Below are positions 1 to 14,725 of a stretch of DNA of 64,000 nucleotides, piece by piece. The DNA is taken from positions 930,001 to 994,000 of the forward strand of contig NC_044008.1 in NCBI RefSeq assembly GCF_900496995.4, written 5' to 3'. The stretch is from Aquila chrysaetos chrysaetos. Its lineage: Eukaryota > Chordata > Aves > Accipitriformes > Accipitridae. Both the position numbers and the translations under genes were made by a program. The notes under the pieces are model-generated. The model was not told the DNA's origin, ran no database searches, and was given only the letters and a program-made list of their open reading frames with translations. Numbering within the stretch: the first letter of the stretch is position 1; each line of letters begins with the position of its first letter.

Positions 1-3000
1 AGGGGCCCGTGGGGGAGGCCTGAACGGGGTCTGCAGGATTTGGCAGCGTCTTTCCCAGGTCTCTGCAGAGGGTTTCCCGCACACATGCACCTTTACCTGG
101 TTATCCGAGAGAGCCGATGGGTGTTCCTCTTCGTTCGCCATGGCCGGGCAGCTGCGAGCCGAGAGCTTTCCCAGCTCTTCTCTGCACAGCCTGGGGACGG
201 GTCAGCAGCCGGCAGCGCTCGAAAGGCTGGCACCGGAGCTAGTTGCCGGCTGGGCTCACTCCACGCTCCGTCTGCAGGGACACGGCCGCAGCTCTGCCTG
301 CAGAGCGCAGCCGGAGGAACCTGCCCAGCCGGGGCAGCAGGAGCTTCCCCACAGACGTGCAGGCTGCTACGTGCAAGCCCTGCGAGCAGGGAGGGGATCA
401 GCCCCTCGTGCTCGCGGAACCCAAGCGAATGCATGGCAGCCTCCTTCGCACCTCCCTCTTGCACGCTGGGGAGTGAGAACGCAAGCAAGAGACGCAGCTC
501 CCCGTCGGCGCCGGGGTTGCAGACGTGAGCAGACGTGAGCGTGGCCTTTCTCCATCCCCTTCGCCTCCTGGCTGCTTTGGCCATCTGCCGCGAAGCTGCA
601 TGTGCAGGCAGCGACAGGCATCCCCACATCTGCTGCTACAGAGCAAGTTCCCTCCTTGCTAAGAGGAAGAACTGAGGCACGGGAAAAGGGTCAGCGGGGC
701 AAAAGAAGCCCACGCAAGGTGAGCCCCAGAGCCCAGTGCCCCAGCCAGCCCTGAGACCGCAGACTATGCCAGCGTGCTGCGTGCGGGCGGCTCTGCCAAC
801 ACCGGGAGACCGGGCACGAGCAGGGACGGGGTGACAGGAGGGCTTGGTGCAGCTGCCTCTGCAGGATGCGGCCACGACGCAGTCCCGCCAGTTGCTTGCA
901 GCGGGAAGCTCTGGGAGGGAAAGGCCACACAGGCACAGCAGTCGCTGCCGAGAGCACCAGAAAGGCTGCTGGAGGGAAGAGAAGTGCCAGCCGGGACAGC
1001 CACCCCACCCCCGCAGGCTGCCACCACATCAGGGAGGGCAACTGCGGCCGTTTCCTGATGTTCCCCAATGATCTAATAGCAAAGAACAGGCCAAACTTGC
1101 AAGTCAAAAAAATTTAGTTTTTTATACCTGTTCAAGCAGTTTTTGCAAGACCAGAGAACCAGGACACCACAGCCGGGCTGTGCCGTCACCAGCCAGGGCT
1201 GGTGGCTCTGGCAGACCCCAGCACCCTGGGCAAGAAGCTCTGCAATCCGGCAAAGTGCAGCAGCACCAAGCCTGGCTGGTTGCGGCAGCGTGCCAAGGGA
1301 GGCTGGGGGCAAAGTGCTGCATAAGCACATGCCAGCAGCCAGCCCACGCGCTGCTCCCCACTTAAACCACAGGTCACCAAACAGCAAGCAGAGTTATGCT
1401 TCAGGTGTTTTTTTTTTTTACTTTTATTTCAGCGGTATTGGCTAAGTGAAGAGAGGAAAGAAGGAGGAATGATGGGGAACGTCTGAGGGATGAAGAAGGA
1501 GCAGGGAGAGGGGCTGGAGCAGAACAGAGAAAGGAATTGCACTGGGTGAGCTGCACAATGTTGACAACAATGCAGAGGACCTTGCTTTGGCAGCTCCTGG
1601 AGATGTTCCCCCACAGCTGCCAGCTGCCTCCTTTGTAGCCGCTCCTTTTTTCCTCCATCAGGTGAGGAAATGCTCCTTAAACCCGGCTGGTCACTGAGCA
1701 GTGGCTCCGCATGGTCCCAGCTGGACCCCGTTTTGTTCCCCTCCTCACCATCGCTGTAAACTGCTGCAACCTGCCCTCTGGCCAGTCTCTCTCCAGCTTG
1801 GCTGGCAATTTTTCCTGCCCAGGACCAGCAGAGGAATGCAGACCTGTGGGTGTGGAAGAGGCATCTCACAATGGTCATGGGACAGTGGAGTCAGTCCTGC
1901 TGCATCTGACAATCATCACAAAACCCACCACCACTTGGGATCTATTCTACATTACTTCATTCTCCAGGCAGAGGCTCTTCCAGAAGCACATGAGGCAAAG
2001 GGAGAACCGGGATCCCCTCTCAGCCTGTGCAGCGAAGCCGAAGCACGAGGAAGCATCATCACCCTCAGGCGTTGTGGGAATGGCTCCTGCTGCTGCAGGG
2101 TAAGATTTTAAGCAATCCCCATGGTTTCAGAGGCACCACTTGATTCAGTGTTTCCAAACTGGGACCAGAGACCGGGCTCTTCTCAGCAGATCCCTCGGCT
2201 GAGCCAACACTCCCACCATTGAGAAGTGTTTCAAAGTTGAGGAGCCCAAGACCAAGCACTCCCTGGAACAAACTCTCCAATTTCTATCTAGATGCCTCCA
2301 TCGGAGCAGCACACGGATCCTGCGTGGGACCAACTGCCGATGCTCTCTCCTCCTCCTCTCGTGAGGAACTGCCGACTGCTTGGCTTTGTCATCCCCTCCC
2401 AAGACCTCCAGCAGGCACAGGTTCTGCCTGGGGCTTATTTTCCCTGAGGATTTTTTGAGGAGAAATTGGCACCAAGGTTTGCAGTAGCTGGAGCACTGCC
2501 CTTGCCTTCAGCAAGGTGGGATTTGTGGAGTGGACTCCAGCGAGCTTGGCCACTGACAGGACAAGGACCGCCGGCACAGCACTGAGATGGGAAAGGACTC
2601 CGTCCTGCTCAGCTGCTAAAGCTCTCCATCCATCCCAGGCACTTGAATTGCAGAGGGGCTTGCAGCCTCTGGCTTCCCTGTGCCGAGATGCGTGCTGGCT
2701 GGGGAGCCCCGCTCAGCTCCTGCGGCCTCTCAGAGCCCACTTCCTCTGCGAGAAAAACAGCGTGCGCCGTGCCGGCCTCATCACGTGTGCCGGGGAACGC
2801 TCGGGTAAAAAACCAGCAGCGGCCGCAAAGCTGCAGCCGCGCAGAGACCGTGCACTCAAGAGCGAGCAGCGCATACCCAGCGCTGAGCAGCGGGGCTCGT
2901 CGGACTGGAGCGGCAACGGCTCATCAACCCGGCCGAGCCGGCGTGAGCTGCCAAAGGCACCGGCGCTGCCCAGAGACACAGCAGCTCCCTCCCGAAGAGC

Positions 3001-3170
3001 TGCCCAGGTTGCGCGGTGCACCAAGGCCTCCCCGGGCAGCATGGCATCGAGAGCTGCTAAATCAACCCTATTTGTTAACTCGGCTCCCGGACTCGTGAGA
3101 GACCTGGGCGTTGTTAAAACAAGACTTAACACCCGTGTTTACAAACACTTTCCCTGTACTCTGGGACTGG
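1..3170. other. Left flank, no supported gene
   Basis: I see no exon with a recognisable protein and no RNA gene here. Open frames are short, overlap on both strands and show no domain or splice structure, as expected from GC-rich non-coding DNA. In human the next gene beyond GCC1 is ZNF800, but no zinc-finger repeats appear. A T-run followed by TTTATT at 1423-1428 would read as AATAAA on the minus strand; nothing else links it to a transcript. Confidence 0.5.
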
Positions 3171-5745
3171 GAAGTTGTGCTTTAGTAGCCAAGCTTTAAT
3201 TAAAAACAAAGCAGGTGCATGAAAACAAAACTCAAGTGAGATTTTGCCTACGCAGATGAGAAAGCTCTAGAAGCTTCAGTAAAAGCACAGCTGGGAGTAG
3301 CCAGTCCCCAGGGCTGCAGGCAACCACCCAACATCTCTGGAAGCAAAACGTCCCTCCCTGGTTTTAAGAGAGTAGTGACCATTTAAATATTAGCACAAGC
3401 ACTTCCTGATGGGCGCTTTTCCAGGAGATCCAGCCAGCACAGCTCTTCCGGCCACACAGAGATGCTCCTTCCCATTTTGGATAACTTAATGCCAACAGGC
3501 AGCATTGGGGACACAACAGCTGGCACGCTTATTTTTTTTCTCCTGACCTTACATACCCTTCACTACAGAAAGCACCGGCACTCTGCCCCGGACCTCAGGA
3601 GCAGTTCCACTGCAGCAGATGACTTTCTGGACAGAAAAACCCGCCCTGCTGACCCCACAGAACCTCTCCCACCCGCGAAGCCTGAAGCCCCGGTGTGAGA
3701 CACCCTAAGATAGAGCATTGTCCCCCCGAGTCGCGCGGACCAGCCAGGACCCAGGCTCGGCTGCAGTTGCTGAGCCCTCTCATGTCACTCACTGCTCGCC
3801 TTGTGTGTCGCTTTTCAGAGCCAGGTGCCATCCCAGGGAATCAGGCCCTGGCAGCGCCGGGGGTGGCTGCAGCGGGAGGGATGCTGCACCCTCCGGTCCC
3901 TGTCCCTGGGGACTGGGCAACCAGTGGGTGCCCTCTAGTGGCCCCAGCACCCAGGGGATCGGCTGGGGAGATCCCCAGGGACCCAGTCTGTCCCTCCAGA
4001 CAGGTGGCTGCTTCCCTTGTCTCAACCATCAACCCGGCAGGGGAGAGACGGAAGGCGAAGGGAAGGCAACAGGGTAAAGCCAGCCGCTGCCCTAGCCCTT
4101 CAACCGGTGAAAACATGGGCTCTGGGGGTGAAACAGCGCGTTCCCCTTCTCCAGCCTGTTGGCTCTCAAGGCACTCAAGCACAGAGCAAAAACAACACAA
4201 GGAAAGTCAGGTTCCTGCCACGGCAGAGGGGAGAGGAGTTTGCTCGTGCCAGTGCTGGCCACGCACCGAGCCTGCCAGCTGCCCTTCCCGGCCTGGGGGG
4301 GCAAGAGCAGGCAGCTCCCCCAGCACACTCACAGCTGTATGCCGCAGCTCTCCCGAGGCCCCAACCCTTCTCACGCAGCCCACTAATATTCAAAACACAC
4401 GCTCTGGTTTTAGTCTCGCAACCGTTCATAAGACGCCTAATACAGCCATCTTCCCAGCGAGCCAGGGCTTTCAGCTCTGTCCTTCTGGGTCTAAGCAGTC
4501 AGGAGCCGGCAGATTCGGAGCACAACTGCAAAACACAGGAATGCCAGCAGGGAGCTTACAGCTTACCAAAGCCAGAGGTGTTTCAAAATGTTTTGGCTTC
4601 TTTCCTGCCATGCTCACCAATTTGCAAGGAAGTTACGCAAGAACTTCAAGGTCTATGCAGCAACCAGCCAGGCCTTCGTCCTCACAGTGTTTACCGCAAG
4701 CTGAGGGCACACACTGCCCCCAGAGCTGTTATCTTCTGCCCCTCACTGCTGCTTGCTTCTTTTATCCCAGCAGGAGCAACGCCTTGCTGCCAAAAACAAC
4801 ACTGCAGAACATCAAAACTTCACTGAAACTCCCAAATGCTCAGAAAATGACTGCTGAAGGGTCAGTGTGCCTATTTCAGCCTCTTCTCTGTTTGCTTTCT
4901 GCAACACCCTGGTTCCCATCCCAAACAAGGTCAGAAAGCTCAGATACCTGCTCTAAAAGAACTGCTACATAGCACCCGCTGGTTTGACACTGGTGGGGAA
5001 CCACTGCTTGCACCACTGCAGTTACAAGGGTTCAAACTTAAATACTTAGGATATCTTTTCTCCTTCCTGGAAAACACTGATAACTGCAGAGAGAATCCCT
5101 GGTCAGTAATGAGAGCACACCATAACATGCTGCACCATCTGATGGTCCCCAGTGCTATGGGGAGTTGCTATATCCACTGGTATAAATTTGGCTCCAGGTA
5201 AAAAAAAAAACTTTTTTTAGCAAGAAATTGCTCAAGATTTTCTGCATTTGGATGATGCTGGTAGTTAAGACTCATCCTTCTCGCAGGCTTTCAGCTCTGT
5301 CTTATGTTATTTTAGCACCTTGTTAAGTGCTTCCCCCCGCCCCCTTTAAATCTTTTGAGTCACAAGCCTGTCTGGTGTTTGAAGATACAAGCAAGTTCCA
5401 CTCTAATAGGGCTCCTCACCCTATGCCTGACAGGTAGGGATTTTTTTAAAATTGTGTTTAAAAAAAGCATCAGTATCTTCCTTTTTTTTTTTTTTTAAAT
5501 CAAGTTCCAACTCAGAGCAAATTCTCACACCAGAGAGCAAGAGAGCACTGTATTCCTACTGGAATAGTTGGCACAATTCTGCTTTAAATTAGTGCTAAGA
5601 GCACTAGTTTAAGCCCAATTCTTTGCTGAAAGCTCCCTGCTCCATCACGTGGTTGGAAAGAGGTTACACCACATGTGAAGTGGTCTTAGTTAATAATCAG
5701 AAAAGTGTTACTATGCAAAAGCAGTTAGGAATAAAAGCTACCATC
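3171..5745 (-). other. GCC1: Probable GCC1 3' UTR and downstream flank
   Basis: This lies directly downstream of the GCC1 stop codon on the minus strand. From about 5745 to 5000 the sequence is more AT-rich than the rest of the window and holds T- and A-runs, as is common in 3' UTRs. The best minus-strand poly(A) hexamer I can find is ATTAAA (TTTAAT on the plus strand, 3195-3200), followed on the minus strand by a GT-rich stretch. That would give a 3' UTR of about 2.5 kb. A nearer, weaker signal could be used instead, so the end is inferred. The UTR character near the stop is more certain than the far boundary. Confidence 0.35.
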
Positions 5746-7606
5746 TCATCTCTTCCCAGAAAGCCACCAGCTGCTGTAAGCTGACTGTTTTGTAATAGTT
5801 TGCTTTTCTTCTGGGCTGAAATGCAGAATAGTCAATATGGCAGTTAGAGTCTGCTGGCGACCAAGAGAATCTGGCAGTGTCAAAAATCTATAGACAATGT
5901 TCTTGAGGTATTCCAGGTTGGCTCCCTCTCTGCTCTTATCTCTGAAGTTCTTCTCGATTTCGCTTTGAAGTGCAGATATCTCCTCCCGGTGCTTCTCCTC
6001 CTCAACCAAGATTTTTTCCTGGAGCTGGTGAACTTGCACTTCCAGCTTGTGCTTCTGCTTCCTCAGCGCTACAATTTCCACTTCTTTGCGAGCCAGCTGC
6101 TCTGCATACAAGAAGAAGGTAGGCTCACTGGTGGTGGAGAGATGAAGAGCCTGGGGGAGAATCTCTGAGGAATCGTTACCTGGTGAGTCATTGCTAGTAA
6201 TGTCAGTCCCTGACACTAGGTAGTTTTTGGATCCTTGAAGCCCGTAAGGCAACGTGACAGCTCTCAGCTGCTCCAGCTCTTGGTCCTTTTCTGCCAGCAC
6301 CGCCAGGGCTCGGTCCCGCTGTTTGTGCATCTCCTCCTCCAGCTTCAGCGCCCGTTCCCTGTAGTCCAGCTGGCATCGCTCTAATTCCTGCCTGTGAATT
6401 TGCTGCAGCTGGGACAACTCTTGCTTCTTGGCTTCCATGTCTTGCTGGTGCTGCTTCTCCATTTCATCAGAGGACAGCTGAAGCACCACGTATTTCTCTT
6501 TCAGGTCAGCCAGCTGCTCTTGAGCTTCCTCCAGTTCTTTAGCCAGATTGCTGTCTTTGGCCGACTTGTTCTTGAGAACCACTTGCGCCCTCATCTTGTA
6601 CCTTTCAAACTCTTCCTTCAGCTGCTTCAGCTCCTGCTGATAGTACAAAGCAGTGGCCTTCTCGCCATCCCCAGCCTCAGTGCCCTTTGGCAGCTCCAGC
6701 TCACACAGCTTCTCGATGTCCAGAGTGGGTTGACTCTTCTTAGCTGCTGCCTGCAAGAGCTTTTTCAGCTTCTCCATTTTATCCTTTAGAACATTAACAT
6801 CAAGATTGGCTTCTTCTATGTGAATATCAACAGGCGACCGGCTGGAGGCAGCGATGGCCAGGGTTTTGTTCTCCAGGTCCAACTGTACGATGCGGTCCTT
6901 TAGCTTCTGAATGATCACTTGGTCTTTCTGCTTGGCTTTTTCGTAAGTGCCAAGTAGTTCTGACACTTCGGAGACTTGGCCCTCCAAGTCAGCCACTCGC
7001 TGCTCCTCCATCTGGGCGTGCTGGCGGAGCTGCTCCTCTGCCTGTGCAGCCTGAAAGCAGAGAGACACAGCAGGGTTAGATTAGCTCAACTCTCTGGGCA
7101 GGAGGTCTGCGGTTTACACGGGGGCTTAATTCTGCTCTGCTGAACTCCAAACAAGTGCGGGGCCATCCTTTCGCCTAGAATCCCATACAAACCACGACAC
7201 TGACTTGCCTTTTTGGATATTTGTTTATTTGGGGATAACCTAAAAGCATTTCTGCTTTTGTTCCCTGCTCTGCAGAGTTCCTGTCACCAGCATTATCTGT
7301 GTTGCTGTAGGTGTGCGGGGGGTGGGAAGCAGCAAACCCACGTCACAATCTGCTACAGGATTTTTTTAAAATGTGCGTCTGCTCTAAAGCTTTCACACAT
7401 CTAACTGCAATTTACCTAAATCCTATATTTTGTTGCACCGATATTAATATAATTCAGTGGTTTCTGGGTAGCTACAACAAACACCTGGTGTTCACAGTTT
7501 TTACAGCTATCGAGATCCAACTGACTCGACAGTCACCACTGTGAACTAAGACACAGCCGGAGTCAGGTCACCTTCACCCCTGTCAGAGAGAAGTTGTTAG
7601 AGGTCA

Positions 7607-7641
<35 letters not shown>

Positions 7642-9423
7642 CAAACTGCATTAAATCAGCCTGATGCTTCAGATTAGAAAGAAAACTTGTTCCAGAATGC
7701 AAGGAGATGAGGAAGATCCCATTCCAGAGTGTTTCCAGATGCAAATTTGGTTACTGGTGCCAAACCCCTGATGCCAACCCCTGAGCACATTGCCCCACAA
7801 CCTGCAGAGTTACACAGGTTCCTCTTTTCTACCACATCCCTCTTTCTAGCTCTTCCCCCTGCATGCACACAAGCTAGAGCCTTCCTCCTGTATTTTCCTT
7901 TCTTCTTTCCCTAGATCACTCTGAGTTTCACTAAAGAAGGTTAGTTTTTATGAGCTCCTGTAATTGTACCTTGTATTGCGCTTACATACAAGACAAGACA
8001 CACTCATTGCCATAGTGGGGCAGCGGAAAGGTCTCTCCTCCCAAGCTCGGCCACCGTCACACCAGAGGGTAATGTGTTCAGAACCAAATGACGCTGTGGA
8101 GGAGTTACCGTGTGATCACCTCAAAGGTTGCTCCCAAATCCAAAGGTCACCACCCCCTGATTAATGACTTATACGCTGTATCACAAATAGCTTTTATTCT
8201 CCTCTGGGACTACCATCCCATCAATCAAAGCCATGATACTTTCATCCATTTCAAACCTCTTGGACTCTGCAGGACCAGGAAGGAGAATTTGTGCTCCTCC
8301 AGCCTCAAACCCTGCCCCAATTGCTGCCGATACATCCCACAGAGTGAGCTGCTCCAGGGCTCATACAAGGCATTACCTTCTTCATCTCTTGTAACAGCTG
8401 CACTTGGAAGTGGTTCTTAAGGCTGGCCATCTCCTCCTGCAGATCCTGTATCCGGGGGTCTGGCTTGTTGTTCTCCTCCTGAACAGCTTGCAGCTCTCTC
8501 TTCAAGTCTTCTACCTCCTGGCTCAGCTGCTTGATCTGCTGCTCATACCCCTCGGCACGGTCAGCCATGCACACCCTCCCGGCCAACGCCTCCCTGGTCT
8601 CCTCCAGCTTCAGCTCTGCATCCTGGCGCAGAGTCCTCTCGCTCTGCAGCAGCTTCTGTAGCTCTCGCAGCATAACAGCATGGTCACTCTGTTCCTGGGC
8701 TCGGTCATGCTGCTGCGTGATCAGACGGGCTTTGGTCTCGGCTAGCTGTTCCTGGACAGACTTCAGCTCCGTCTCCAACTTCTTGGTCTCGTCCTCTGCT
8801 TTCTTAATGGCATCATCCAGGTCCTGCTTCATCTTCTTCTTGTCTGCTTGGTACGAGGCTTCCATGCGGGACTTCTCCTGCGTGACTGTTGACAGAGCAC
8901 TGGTCAAAGTGGCCAGCTGGGTCTTCAGCTGGAGCACTCTTTTATCAGCCTCACCAGCAGCAGATGACACATCCCCACTGCTCGTGCTGATGCCACTCTC
9001 TGAACCACTCGTCTCTTCTGATTTAAGAGAGGAGGCGGCGGCCGTGGGCTTATCATCCTCAGGCCCTGGTTCACCCTTGGTACTGGCCAGACTGGCAGCA
9101 GTGTCTGCACTGGCAGCTGTCCCCACGCTATCTTCGCTGTGAACCGAGCTCCTGTCATCAGCAGAATCGGCAAAGGAAGAGCTGGAGCTAGCCACAGATG
9201 CAGGCTGAGCACTACTCAAGCCAACATCTGCCTCATGAGACACAGACAACACTTTCAAGCTGGCTTCCAATGCCTCCTTCTCTTTGAGTAGGCTCTTGTA
9301 GGCTCTGACGACATCCTTCAGCCGAACCTGGTACTGAAGAAGCTGCTTCTTCTGTGATTCGATAGTCTCCAGAAGATCTTTTTTACTCGGACCACCTCCA
9401 AAGTTCATGCCAAACTTCTCCAT
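5746..9423 (-). CDS. GCC1: GRIP and coiled-coil domain-containing protein 1 (golgin), two coding exons
   Basis: Peripheral membrane golgin of the trans-Golgi network. In this family the C-terminal GRIP domain binds Golgi Arl-type GTPases and the coiled-coil rod tethers vesicles. Coding exons on the minus strand are 9423-8377 (349 codons, starting MEKFGMNFGGG) and 7050-5746 (434 codons plus stop, ending SGKR). The donor GTAATG follows 8377 and a CAG acceptor precedes 7050; the join is in phase 0. The protein is 783 aa, against about 775 in human. Residues 1-60 are highly conserved, followed by a Ser/Ala-rich acidic linker (about 70-160), then nearly continuous Glu/Lys/Gln/Leu-rich coiled coil. 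The GRIP domain, about 715-768, contains NLEYLKNIVYRFL with the conserved tyrosine. The start is chosen because the coding exon opens 12 bases upstream of this ATG at a CAG acceptor (9437-9436), so the 5' leader is spliced. It is divergent from ARF5 and looks intact. The identification is firm. Confidence 0.96.
7051..8376 (-). other. GCC1 intron between the coding exons
   Basis: A 1.3 kb GT-AG intron. It contains an uninterrupted A-run of 31 bases at 7610-7640. No repeat family could be assigned to the flanks, so this could be a simple homopolymer or the tail of an old retroposon. No other feature is seen. Confidence 0.8.
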
Positions 9424-10335
9424 GATTTGTGCAACCTGAAAGGAGAAAAAAAGCACAAAGGCTAAACGAGCAGCAGAGACATGTTTGCGATCGGCAGGAG
9501 CAGGCAGCTAAGCAGGACCACCACCCTGAACTCCCCCAGGACACCACACAGTTAACGACTCTGCAACGCATCTGTCACCGTGCACCAAACCCTGCGCAGG
9601 TCCTGCTCCGAGGGGAAACTCCTGCTATGACTCGGGTGCCTCAAGCGCCTCAGCCAGAACCAGAGAGAACGTTTTAACGCCTCGTACAGCGATATGTGCC
9701 GCTGCAGCCGCTCCCCCTCAGGTCAGTCAGGGGGGCTTACGCCTCTAAATGGCTCCATTTTTCCTTTTCAAGAGAAACAGCCCCTTTGCCTGTCCCTTGG
9801 CAGCACAGCTGCCGGCCGTGAAGGTAATCCAACCGCTGCCAGCTCTGGGTGGGGGGCCCCAGCTCTCGGGGCTCCCCACGGCAGAAGGCCATGGCGGGAG
9901 AAATGGGGGGGGGGGGGGCTCTTCCACTGCAGAGGGCCTGCCACGGCGGGGTGGGCTGTCAGCACGAGGTGGCCGGAGAAGTCACGGGAGGGGAGTACGG
10001 CCGGGTGGGACGGTGACACGGGGGGGGGGGGGGGGGGGGGGGTAAGCTTTGGGGGAAGGGACCGGGGGCAGCCGCTGAGGGGGGCTGCGATGCCGCGGCA
10101 GAGGGGCCGCAGGGCTGGAGCAGAGGGGACGTGGAGGGCAGGAGAGACTGCAGAGCCGGGGGGGGGGTCCCGGGTGTCCGTGGGGGTCCCGCGGAGGGGG
10201 GGGGGGGGGTCCCGTCTCCAGGGCAACCCCCGCGCCGCCGCAGGCCTTACCTCCGCTCCGGCACCCGCTGCGCACGCCACTTCCGCCCGACGCCTCCTGC
10301 CGCCGGCGCGCACAGCGCATGCGCCTCCGCCGGGC
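9424..10335 (-). other. GCC1: GCC1 5' leader: end of UTR, intron, and upstream non-coding exon
   Basis: On the minus strand a good donor (GGAG then GTAAGG) ends a non-coding exon at 10251. The acceptor CTCCTTTCAG lies immediately before 9435, leaving 12 UTR bases before the ATG. The intron is therefore about 10250-9436. The transcription start is not visible; about 10300-10335 is inferred from the promoter motifs. The intron carries very long G-runs on the plus strand, including one of 23 G at 10020-10042. Confidence 0.65.
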
Positions 10336-10734
10336 AGCGCTGCGGGGCGGTGGGGAGGGGCAACGGGGCGTGGCTATAAACGATGAGGGCGGGGCTAGAC
10401 GGCCGAGGGAGCGCCGGAGGGGGCGGGGCGATGCGGGGCCCCCGCGAGGTGCAGCGTCCCGGGAGGGAGGAGGGGGCGGTACAAAGCGGCGGAGGGGCGC
10501 GGCTTGTCCGTGAGGGGCGGGGTCTGGCCGTGCAGGGAGTGGGGGCGGCGGGCGTGGGGGGGCGTGGGGAAGAGGGCGTGGCCCAGCGGAGGGGGGCGTG
10601 GCCCGGTGCGCGGGGCGGGGCCTGCGGCGCGGCGGAGCGCGGAGGCAACGGGGTGGCAGCGCGGCCGTCCCGTCCGTCCCGTCCCGTCCGTCCCGTCCGT
10701 CCCGTCCCGTCCCGTCCGTCCCGCCGCCGCCGCC
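10252..10734. promoter_or_regulatory. Divergent CpG-island promoter of GCC1 and ARF5
   Basis: About 480 bp separate the GCC1 leader donor from the ARF5 start codon. The stretch is extremely CpG-rich. It has a perfect palindromic NRF1-type site, GCGCATGCGC, at 10315-10324. An ETS-like CTTCCG lies near 10279, and several GGGCGTGGC and GGGGCGGGGC boxes lie between 10365 and 10620. A TATAAA-like hexamer occurs at 10374-10379 on the plus strand, but a GC-rich housekeeping promoter probably starts without it. The head-to-head arrangement suggests shared regulation. Individual sites are motif matches only. Confidence 0.7.
10668..10722 (+). repeat. CCGTC/CCGT short tandem repeat in the ARF5 5' UTR
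   Basis: About 55 bases made almost only of alternating CCGTC and CCGT units run up to a (CCG) tract and the ARF5 start codon at 10735. The sense strand is C-rich with T at regular spacing and holds no G-rich run. It should lie within the ARF5 leader, where length changes could affect translation. Confidence 0.75.
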
Positions 10735-14236
<3,502 letters not shown>

Positions 14237-14725
14237 CTGGGCCAGCGGCACAGGGACCGGATGAGCCGGGGACGTCTCTTTCAACTGCTGTTTTGTTTGG
14301 GGTTTTTTGTTTATTTTGGGAGGGGGGAGTGTTTTTCCTTTCTCCCAAGCGTGGCCTCGTCTCTGTGTGTTTATCTGGTAGGACTTGAACCTCAAGGACT
14401 CTTCGGGCAGCTCCATTTTGCGGTGTCCTGCCTTTGCCCTGGCAGCGCTGCGTGCTGGCCGCCCTCCCCACCTGCATGTGCCGTCTGCGAGAGCTTGCCC
14501 GGACCTGCCGGGGTGGCATGTCCCCAAGTGTCCCCGCTCCTCACCTGGAGCTGGCGGTGGGGGCTGAGCGGGGCTGGCAGGCAGCCCTGCCGCTGCGGGT
14601 CAGAAGGATCCTCCTTTTTATCCTTCCATAAACTTTATAGTTCTCTTTCTCTCGGGGAGGGGGCGTATGGCTGCGTAATGTGCTGTTGTATATCAAGTAA
14701 TTAAACACCACCACTTTGTACCCTG
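14237..14725 (+). other. ARF5: ARF5 3' UTR with poly(A) signal
   Basis: It follows the TAG stop at 14234-14236. The sequence is G/T-rich at first (TTTTGTTTGGGG and similar). It ends with ATTAAA at 14700-14705 and then a GT-containing stretch, giving a 3' UTR of roughly 490 bases. A second hexamer, AATAAA at 14818-14823, could serve as a distal site. Confidence 0.6.

Noticed and set aside
3695-4972. 425-residue open frame on the plus strand
   Set aside because: No recognisable domain, low-complexity Ser/Pro/Ala/Gln composition, and it lies antisense to the probable GCC1 3' flank. GC-rich DNA yields such frames by chance.
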